Program-made: the position numbers and the translations under genes | Notes under the pieces: generated by a model | The model's database searches: none | Told to the model about the DNA's origin: nothing | The model's input: the letters and a program-made list of their open reading frames with translations, nothing else | Source of the DNA: a virus | IMG/VR virus record: IMGVR_UViG_3300027287_000002 | Coordinates: 62,001-126,000 of that record | Direction: 5' to 3' (one strand) | DNA length: 64,000 nt | In this document: in pieces, positions 52,009 through 59,700 of the stretch | Numbering within the stretch: the first letter of the stretch is position 1 | Layout: each line of letters starts with the position of its first letter

Positions 52009-52407
52009 ATGAAGTATCTTATTTCATCTTTAAAGAATCGTTTAAATAAAATAGCAGGTGTTGAAAAGATTGCAGGTGGTCTTTTTAGTGAGATTTTTTT
52101 TAAGACTGTAGAAAAGCAATTGAAGTCTAATCCTGTGATTAAAAAATCAGAATATAAAGTAGCTGTGGATGATGATGCAGAAAGTATTGTTATTTATAAA
52201 GATGATCAAGAACTTGCATTAGTTTTTAGATTGATGTTAGAAAGTCCTAAAATTAATGGTTATGCCATCTCTTGGGAAATCGCAGGATTTTCAAAGGTTT
52301 GGGATGGTAAAGAAAGCAATCTTACATCTGATGAAATTGAACAAGAACTCGTAGGTTATATTGTAAAGATGTTTAAACTCTCTTGGCAAAAAGGCTACCT
52401 TCAATAA
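52009..52407 (+). CDS. Leader-bearing hypothetical protein, 132 aa
   Basis: The N-terminus MKYLISSLKNRLNKIAGVEK is acid-free until residue 19, like other leaders here. The body is alpha/beta (YKVAVDDDAESIVIYKDDQE, GYAISWEIAGFSK). GAAAGG precedes the ATG by 8 nt. It lies upstream of the three-paralog cassette, separated by the hairpin at 52414-52450. Function unknown; may be packaged if the leader is a targeting signal. Confidence 0.7.
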   Translation: MKYLISSLKNRLNKIAGVEKIAGGLFSEIFFKTVEKQLKSNPVIKKSEYKVAVDDDAESIVIYKDDQELALVFRLMLESPKINGYAISWEIAGFSKVWDGKESNLTSDEIEQELVGYIVKMFKLSWQKGYLQ

Positions 52408-52413
52408 AATTTT

Positions 52414-52450
52414 GATATTCCCTTCTATTATAAAATAAAAAGGGAATATC
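52414..52450 (+). promoter_or_regulatory. Perfect 11-bp hairpin covering a ribosome site
   Basis: GATATTCCCTT and AAGGGAATATC form a perfect inverted repeat around a 15-base A/T loop. The right arm contains the AAGGG ribosome site of the gene starting at 52453. No T-tract follows, so it is not a standard terminator. It could occlude initiation, stabilise the message or be a DNA operator. Confidence 0.7.
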
Positions 52451-52452
52451 AG

Positions 52453-53325
52453 ATGAGTAGACAAGTTTTAATAAATAATGTAGTCAAAAGACATATCATT
52501 CGTTTAGCATCTATTGATGCTATTCGTGAAAGTAAAAAATATAAAACAGCTAGTGCTGGATATGTTCGTTCTGAAATCACACCTGAAGTTTTAGAAGTTT
52601 TAGGCAATCATCTTTTCTATAAGACTGCTTTTATTAAAGACATTACTTCTTTATATGAAAACACTAAAAATTCTTTAATCCATATCTATGAAGAAATACA
52701 AAAGAAACCAAACAAATGGGAAGAAATTAAAAAAACCTTAAATCTCGATCCTAAAAATATTGGTTCTATGCTAATGGACTTGCCTAATTTTAAATCCAAT
52801 TTTGGCAAGTGGTTAGAAAGTGTTATTAAAGATATACCTTTCTTAAACATCATGTATAAAGTGTCTAAATTAGAATATACACAAGCGAAACAATGGTTAG
52901 AGAACTTATATGCTAAACTACCTGCTAAAATCCAACAAGGTATAGATAAACTTAAAAATATGGCTACATCTGTTAAGGATTGGTTAGGAAAGATTTGGGA
53001 TTTATTAAAAGAAAAAATTAAAAAGACAGATAACAAAGCAGTAAACATAGCTGTGTTTTTAGTCTATTTAGGTATTTCAAGAAAAATAGATGATGATACC
53101 TTTGCAAAGAAAAATCTAGTATCAGGACTAACAGGCAAATTAGATAGTGATCAGATACTAGATGATTTACCTATGGATAAGTTAAGTGATTTCATATCTG
53201 CTCTTTTAGAGGATTTCATAGATATTGAAGATATTGTGAAATATAAGACTTTACCTTTTCAGATTTATTTCCTTTATCAAGAAGGATATTTAGATGAAGA
53301 ACTAAGAATATTGAAAGGACATTAG
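52453..53325 (+). CDS. Leader-bearing paralog 1, 290 aa
   Basis: The leader (MSRQVLINNVVKRHIIRLAS..., ending YKTAS near residue 35) is basic. The body is helical (IYEEIQKKPNKWEEIKKTLN; LPAKIQQGIDKLKNMA). The C-terminal half has a hydrophobic stretch (KAVNIAVFLVYLGISRK) and an acidic helix, ending DEELRILKGH. It shares the leader and a helical x-KxPNxWEexKxxLx motif with the next two proteins. AAGGG within a hairpin is the ribosome site. Possibly an internal head or ejected protein; no family was recognised. Confidence 0.75.
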   Translation: MSRQVLINNVVKRHIIRLASIDAIRESKKYKTASAGYVRSEITPEVLEVLGNHLFYKTAFIKDITSLYENTKNSLIHIYEEIQKKPNKWEEIKKTLNLDPKNIGSMLMDLPNFKSNFGKWLESVIKDIPFLNIMYKVSKLEYTQAKQWLENLYAKLPAKIQQGIDKLKNMATSVKDWLGKIWDLLKEKIKKTDNKAVNIAVFLVYLGISRKIDDDTFAKKNLVSGLTGKLDSDQILDDLPMDKLSDFISALLEDFIDIEDIVKYKTLPFQIYFLYQEGYLDEELRILKGH

Positions 53326-53327
53326 GA

Positions 53328-54203
53328 ATGAAAAGAGAAATTTTAATAAAACTTGCCTGTCAAATAGCAGTACATAAAAGCATTAAATATAAAACTGCAT
53401 CACATTTAAGACAAGAACTTAATGCGACTACTTTAATACCTTTTGGCAATCAAATTGTTAAGTATGGTTCTATTAAAGGTCTTGTTGGTAAAATTAAACA
53501 AATCTATGAAGGTTTTCAAAAGATGCCAAACCTTTGGGAAAAGTTTAAAGAAAAATTAGGTATCACTGCGACTAATGTTGTTTCTCTATATAAGCAACTT
53601 AATGAAAAGTTATCTGAATATCTTGAAGAAGGTAAAAAATGGATTGATGGACATAAACAGAAACTAGCAAAAGAAAACAAGCTAATTTATTTTATGTTCT
53701 TATATGCAGAGAATGCACCTACAATAACAGGTTCTATAAAAACACTACTTGAAAAGATCAATCCTGATAATTCATCTAAGCTGTCTAAAAAACTTAAACA
53801 ATTATCAGATGGATTTGGAAACCTAAAAGACACAATAGATGAGTTCTTTAAAAAACATCCTGTTCTACATACAATCAGTATTCCTGCTAAAGCATATTTA
53901 TTTTGGATCATTTGGGTCAATGTAGCTGAAGTCAGTTGGAAAATCACAGATATTATTAAAGGTTTTCTAGGTCAAATCTCATGGGGTGATCTTTTAGAAT
54001 CACTACCTGAAAGTGGTTTAGGTTTTCTTATCCAAATCTTTATGCCTTTCATCCCAAGTGGCATGGTTGCATCTTCTTTAAAGATAGGTTGGAATGCACT
54101 GATCATCCCTGCTATGGGTATACAATTTTATTATCTGTATCAACAACACTTAATAGATGAACATGGTAAACTGATTGAAAGTGAAGTAGAGAAACTAACA
54201 TGA
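53328..54203 (+). CDS. Leader-bearing paralog 2, 291 aa
   Basis: Leader MKREILIKLACQIAVHKSIK ending YKTAS near residue 25, then LRQELNATTLIP. Middle helices include MPNLWEKFKEKLGITATN and a Lys-rich GKKWIDGHKQKLAKENK. The C-terminal 110 residues are hydrophobic and conserved with paralog 3 (AKAYLFWIIWVNVAEVSWKI; FIPSGMVASSLKIGWNALII), which could insert into membrane. It starts 3 nt after paralog 1. Combined leader and membrane-active segment would fit an ejection protein; inference only. Confidence 0.78.
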   Translation: MKREILIKLACQIAVHKSIKYKTASHLRQELNATTLIPFGNQIVKYGSIKGLVGKIKQIYEGFQKMPNLWEKFKEKLGITATNVVSLYKQLNEKLSEYLEEGKKWIDGHKQKLAKENKLIYFMFLYAENAPTITGSIKTLLEKINPDNSSKLSKKLKQLSDGFGNLKDTIDEFFKKHPVLHTISIPAKAYLFWIIWVNVAEVSWKITDIIKGFLGQISWGDLLESLPESGLGFLIQIFMPFIPSGMVASSLKIGWNALIIPAMGIQFYYLYQQHLIDEHGKLIESEVEKLT

Positions 54204-55072
54204 AATATATAAAACTTGCCTGCATACAAGCAATAAAAGAAAGTAAAAAGATAAGGACAGCTAGTGCATATCAAGTTAGAAAAGAACTTAATGCGACTAC
54301 CTTAATACCTTTTGCTAACCAAATTGTTAAACATGGTTCTCTTTTTGGACTAACAAGTAAACTCAAAGATATTTATGAAAAGTACCAAGAGCAACCACAG
54401 ATGTGGAATCTTTTTAAAAAGACTTTAGGTATTAATGCTATAGATAATGTTTCTCTATATCACCAGCTTAATGATAAATTAGCAGGATATCTTGAACAAG
54501 GTAAAGAATGGGTCAATAAGCATAAACAACAGCTATCGGAAAAAAATAAGTATTTGTACTTTATGTTCTTATATGCAGATAAAGCACCAACAGTAACAAG
54601 TTCAATAAACTATTTACTTGAAAGAGTAGATAGTGAAGAAAAGCAAATTATCATGCAGGCATTTAAAAAATACAATGGTGGTTTTAATACCTTTGCAGAA
54701 ATTATTGAAGATTTTTTTGATCATCATCCTGTTTTTGATGTCATGTCTATGCCTGCTAAAGCATATGTATTTTGGTTAGTTTGGACAAATGTAACAGAAA
54801 TAAGTTGGAAGGTTACAGATATCACTAAAGGATTTTTAGGTTTAATGTCATGGGGTGATCTTATTCGTACTTTACCTGAAACAGGTTTAGGTTTACTTAT
54901 TCAAGTATTTTGTCCTTTTATCCCAAGTGGAATGATTGCATCCTCTTTGAAGATAGGATGGAATGCTTTAATAATACCTGCTATGGGTGCTCAATTTTAT
55001 TATCTGTATCGCAGGCATTTAATAGATGAAAAAGGTAATCTAATTGAAAGTGAAGTTTTAAAATTAGAATAG
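54200..55072 (+). CDS. Leader-bearing paralog 3, 290 aa
   Basis: Leader MKYIKLACIQAIKESKKIRT ending TAS near residue 22, then VRKELNATTLIPFANQIVKH. It is closely related to paralog 2 over the whole length, including AKAYVFWLVWTNVTEISWKV and FIPSGMIASSLKIGWNALII. The ATG overlaps the previous TGA by 4 nt (coupled). Two hydrophobic segments are predicted by eye near residues 195-215 and 240-270. Function unknown; see paralog 2. Confidence 0.78.
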   Translation: MKYIKLACIQAIKESKKIRTASAYQVRKELNATTLIPFANQIVKHGSLFGLTSKLKDIYEKYQEQPQMWNLFKKTLGINAIDNVSLYHQLNDKLAGYLEQGKEWVNKHKQQLSEKNKYLYFMFLYADKAPTVTSSINYLLERVDSEEKQIIMQAFKKYNGGFNTFAEIIEDFFDHHPVFDVMSMPAKAYVFWLVWTNVTEISWKVTDITKGFLGLMSWGDLIRTLPETGLGLLIQVFCPFIPSGMIASSLKIGWNALIIPAMGAQFYYLYRRHLIDEKGNLIESEVLKLE

Positions 55073-55152
55073 CATTTTTTAAGTAAATCAAATCCTTAAT
55101 AATATAAGTAAATGGACAACAAAACTCTTCTTTTGTCAAAAGGAAAAAACAA

Positions 55153-56202
55153 ATGGAAGTCCATTTTCATGTTAAACAAAACAGACAACATTTAAGATCA
55201 TTGATCAGTTTGTCTAAAAAAAATAAAACATCTCGTGCAGTAAAATTTGAATGTTTTAATAACACCATTAAAGCAACTGCTACAAATAATGATTTCATCT
55301 TGTCATGTATTTTAGACGGATCTATCTATGATGATGGTATTGTCTTTTTACCTACTGATGTTTTAGATAAAGCTATGAGATCATCTACTATCATTTTAAA
55401 AGATGATCGCATCTCTTATGGTGAAGAACCTGATGGTCTTTTCTCTCAAGGTGATATTGAAACTGTTGAGTTTACTCAATTAGAATTTACTAGCAAAGAA
55501 GATGATTTTGAAACCTTTACAGGTAAAAAGATCAATCAAGCACAAGCGATTGAACTCGGATATGCTCTTAAAAATGCTGTTCGTTTCTTATCCAAAGAAG
55601 AAGGAAAGAATAAAATCACAGGTGTTTATTATGATCCAACCAATCGTAATATCGTATCTACTGATGGTACTAAACTCTTTACTCAAAAGCTAACATTTGA
55701 ATTTGTCAATCAAAAGGCTTTGATCCCTGCTGATGCTATTCCTATTCTTGCTGATAACCTTATTAATGCTCATGCTAGTGTTAAGGATTGTCATTTGAAT
55801 ATCCAAAATGCGACTACAAGATATTCAATTTTGCTGGTGAATGAAAGTTTTCCAAACTACTTAAATGTCATGCCTAAAGATGCTGATCTTGAAAAGATCA
55901 ATATCTCTGCTCGTGGCAAACAAGCATTATATGAAAGCGAAAAAGTGATTGATACACCTATTATGAAAATAGATGTAGATGAAAGATCCACATTGAGATT
56001 GACCAATACAGAAAGTCAATATGTATGGCAAGAGAATGAATTTCAAGGTAAAGAACGATCTGTTAATTTCAATATTAACAACCTCACTCAAGTTCTAGCT
56101 TTAACTGAAAACATTTACTGCAATCCTAGAAACTTTTCATCTGCACCATTCTTATTTACAAAAGATAATGTTAAAATCTTATTGATGCCTACAAAAGTTT
56201 AA
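55153..56202 (+). CDS. dnaN: DNA polymerase sliding clamp, beta-type
   Basis: 349 residues, close to the bacterial beta-clamp length of about 366, with three repeated domains by pattern. Diagnostic segments: VYYDPTNRNIVSTDGTKLF (domain 2), LLVNESFPNYLNVMPKDADL near 235 and the terminal ILLMPTKV, matching the beta-clamp ending M-P-x-x. It would tether the family A polymerase to DNA. AAAAGGA precedes the ATG by 8-9 nt. CTTAATAATATAAGTA about 40 nt upstream could be a promoter. Replication gene within a plus-strand run of virion-like genes. Confidence 0.9.
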   Translation: MEVHFHVKQNRQHLRSLISLSKKNKTSRAVKFECFNNTIKATATNNDFILSCILDGSIYDDGIVFLPTDVLDKAMRSSTIILKDDRISYGEEPDGLFSQGDIETVEFTQLEFTSKEDDFETFTGKKINQAQAIELGYALKNAVRFLSKEEGKNKITGVYYDPTNRNIVSTDGTKLFTQKLTFEFVNQKALIPADAIPILADNLINAHASVKDCHLNIQNATTRYSILLVNESFPNYLNVMPKDADLEKINISARGKQALYESEKVIDTPIMKIDVDERSTLRLTNTESQYVWQENEFQGKERSVNFNINNLTQVLALTENIYCNPRNFSSAPFLFTKDNVKILLMPTKV

Positions 56203-56208
56203 AAAGTG

Positions 56209-56218
56209 ATGGTATAAT
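56209..56218 (+). promoter_or_regulatory. Extended -10 type promoter candidate
   Basis: TGGTATAAT (TGn plus TATAAT) right after the clamp stop codon, about 65 nt before the start of the 73-residue gene. No convincing -35 is seen. It looks like a host sigma70 extended -10 promoter and differs from the TTGCAA class. Confidence 0.45.
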
Positions 56219-56281
56219 ATAAAAAGATAGGCAATGTTGCTTATTAAAACACACACACACTTTTTTATAGGAATAATGATC

Positions 56282-56503
56282 ATGTCTGACAAAGTAAATG
56301 GTTATCAAATTCGTACAGATCTTTTACATTTAGCAACTCGTATTGTAGAAGAACAATCTCAAACACAGCTTAAATTATTTGAAGCAAAATTACATATGGC
56401 AAAGTCTTTAGAAGATTTAGCCAAGCTAAATGCACCTGCCAATACAATTGAAGAAATTTTATCTGTTGCTGATAAATTAAATCAATTCGTGCAAACTAAG
56501 TAG
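56282..56503 (+). CDS. Small conserved-type phage protein, 73 aa
   Basis: Begins MSDKVNGYQIRTDLLHLA, then a helical body and ends ILSVADKLNQFVQTK. This N-terminal K-V-N-G-Y-x-I-R-T-x-L-L pattern is familiar from small unannotated genes of large myoviruses. An ATG 6 nt upstream is closer to AGGA; I prefer 56282. Its 3' end overlaps the convergent gene by 8 nt. All-helical; function unknown. Confidence 0.7.
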   Translation: MSDKVNGYQIRTDLLHLATRIVEEQSQTQLKLFEAKLHMAKSLEDLAKLNAPANTIEEILSVADKLNQFVQTK

Positions 56504-56768
56504 CATCATCAGGCAAACTTGTAGGATTAAGGATAGACTTATAATCTACTAAAATCCCATCATACATAGGAATCCTGCGACCATCTTCTTGAAATCTTAA
56601 AGCAAATGCTTTGTGAATCTTAAAAATATCATCACTTGAATATCCATCTTCTGTAAGCATATTGATAAAAACTTGAGTGCCTGCATATTTAGCTTGCACA
56701 ATTAAATCTTCATCTGAAATTTGTGATACATACAAAATCCATTCTTTTAGTGTCTTTGGATCTTCCAT
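56496..56768 (-). CDS. Small hypothetical protein, 90 aa
   Basis: Begins MEDPKTLKEWILYVSQISDE. Helical with AKYAGTQVFINMLTEDGYSS, DIFKIHKAFALRFQEDGRR and a terminal GILVDYKSIL. This layout is familiar from small genes of unknown function in large phages. It starts 2 nt after the giant helicase gene's stop and is in the same transcript. Convergent with the 73-residue gene. Confidence 0.68.
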   Translation of the reverse strand: MEDPKTLKEWILYVSQISDEDLIVQAKYAGTQVFINMLTEDGYSSDDIFKIHKAFALRFQEDGRRIPMYDGILVDYKSILNPTSLPDDAT

Positions 56769-56770
56769 TT

Positions 56771-59700
56771 TTATTTATTGCCTTTCTTGCTTAGATCAAA
56801 AGGATTTAAAACAGGTTTCAAATCACCTCTCAATACTGCAATTTCTTTTTGTGTATTTTCTAAAGTTTTTTCATTTTCTAGTTCTTTAGTAATAGTAGTA
56901 AAAAGAGCATCGTCTTGTACTGCTAACATTCCCATTAAACTTTCAGATGATACTTCTTGATCTTCATCTGCATACTTTTTAGATGCTAATTTCATAGATG
57001 AAAGTTCAGGATTATTTTCTTTAAACATTTTTAAACTATCTAGAATAGCTACTCTTTCATTCATATTAGCTTTGACAAGAACTTCTTTTAAGTCTTTCAT
57101 ATAAGTTTTTACAAGAGTAGATTTTTCTGATTTTGTTAACTGTGTTAAGATTTGATCTCTAAAGAACAAAAACCAACATTCAGTACTTTTAGTATCAAAT
57201 GGATCTGTAGGTGCTGATAAATATTCTTCTAAAGTTTCAAAGCCTGCCTCTTTAACTTTTGCATCTACATATTTAGTTAAATGCTTATATGACTTAGAAT
57301 TGTCATCTAAAGATAAAGTAAGTTTTGTAGTACTACCAAAGAATTTCCATAGTTCTTCACCTGCTTTAACAACATTACCTTCAGAATCTGTAAAAGTGAT
57401 TGCATAAAGATCTAAAAGACTATAAGTTTGTTGCTTGTAAACATCTGTCATTTCGGAAACAAGATAATAACATTTAGCTAGTTTTAAAAGCCACCAACCT
57501 GCACCATCTCTAAGGAAAGTAACAATTTGATGTTTTTGTTGAGAATTAAGTCCTTTAGTATCAGGATTTTTTAGTTTTGAAATTAAATCCAAAACACTTT
57601 CTTTATCTACTTTTACATCTACTGCTTTTGTTTTTAAACTTGCATTGTGTTCTTCGACTTTTTCAATATAGTTTTTCAATTCTTCCTGAAAAACCAATTG
57701 TGATTGTGCATCATTTCCTGCTGGTAGTGGTGAAACTAGATTAGTTGGATTTAAGAATTTTAATACCAAATCAAAATTCTGTTGTAAAGGAGGATACTGT
57801 AGTGTAAGTATTAGCACAGTAGCATCATATCCAAACTTGGGCCAGATATAATAACCAATCATAGGATTATGTCCTTGACCTTTTTTACCAAGTCCTGTTT
57901 CAGGATCAAAGCTATTAAAAGAACCACCACCATCTGTTACAAGTTCTTTTTTACCTGCCTTTTTACAAGCTACTAATTGAGAAAACAATGCTTTGTTTCC
58001 AATACTCTTTGGGGCACAAGTTGTTGTAAAAAACTCACAATTTTTTACTGAATCAGAATTGACTGCTCTAATTTGTGATGCAATCCAATCGCCTTTTAAC
58101 CTAATATGCTTTACATCAGGTACAGAAACACTACTTGTAATTTCAGCAGGTGTTACATTCAAAACACCTGATATACCTGAAACATCTAACTTTTCTTTCA
58201 ATTCAGGTGTCAATACAGTAGTGCCTAATTGTTGTAGTATAGTTTTAATTGATGGATGATTAAAACGATTTGGATCTAAAACTGTATGCTTAACAGGATC
58301 TTCCTTCTTATTCTTAAAGTATTCATCAATTTCATTTGATGCTTCTCTTGTAGGCAAAATCGCTCTTGTAAATTCTTCTAAGTTTGGTGTTGTCATTTTA
58401 TCACTTACAACACCATGTTCAATCGCACTGTAGTTTTCAGATAACTTGATAGCACCACTTTTTTTAATAATGTCATTAAAGAACTTCTGATCTGTTTCAT
58501 GTACTAGACCTCTCAATTCATCTATTGACACTGTTGGTTTGCCTTTTTCATCATTAGGTGCTACTGCATCTACCATCACTTCAAGAACTTCATTCTCCTG
58601 TCCTTGTCTAAATGCTCTTGCTGTTCTTTGCTTAATTTCTTCACTATCCCAACCATCTCTATCTAAATGCACAACAGCTTTAAATTTTTGTAAATTAAAT
58701 CCTCTTGCATAAGATGAATTACATACCATTGTAACTACTTGATCATTTTCTGCAATAAAGTTCTTAACAATCTTAATTGCCCATGTCATATCTACAGGCA
58801 TATTTTTTACAGAAGGTTTAGCTACTGCACCTGTCTTTGACATTCTTTCTCTTTCAATCGCTTCAATTTGTTCTTCTGTTAAACGATTGATCTTAAAATT
58901 CTCTACATTGGTTTTTTTAGTAGCACGACCTTTCTTTAAAGGAACACCTGCCTGATAAAACACAATCATATTAGATAAACAAAGAGCATGAATTTTTGTA
59001 CGATGTCTCATAGAAATAGAAATGACTGTTTGTTTTGCTACATCATTATCTTCTGTGAAATAAATTGTTCGTTTAGATTCCTGTAAGAATTTAGTAGCTA
59101 AAGCTGTTGCTTGTTCTACCTTTGGATTTACAAAAGTATAAGTTTTTGGCTCAATGCCTTTCATCTTATTATATTTTGCCATTGCTTTATGTGGATTTAA
59201 ACTAAACAAGTGTAATAAAGCAATCTTATCCTTTAAATTACCAACTGCAATATCTTTTTCTTTTTGCAAGGTTACTGAAATATCTTCAGCATTTTGTGTC
59301 AATAAAGCAGAATACCTGTCTTTCATTTCTTTAAGCTGGTTTTTAATGCCACTTGCTACTTCTACATATGCCTTACCTACTTCAGGTGGCATATTTACAG
59401 CTGTGTTTAATTTCACTAAAGGTTTAAGTTGTTTTTTACCTACTGCCTCGTAATCCACATCCATCTTATCTGCAAAGTAAGCATTTTGCTTTAACCAAAT
59501 ATTAAATTGATGTCTTGCTTCAGGTTTAATACCTACAAACTTGCCACCAATATTGATTGCATATTTATCTGCAAATGCTTTTTCTTTTGCAGGTTCAATA
59601 GGATTACCTGTAGATAAAGATACAAATCTAAATAAATCCATAGGTGATGTTTCTAATGCAGATGCAGTTAGTAAAATCTTTCTTTTATGTTTTACTCCAC

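Noticed and set aside
56240-56262. CA dinucleotide run as a repeat element
   Set aside because: Only about five CA units; too short to be treated as a functional repeat.
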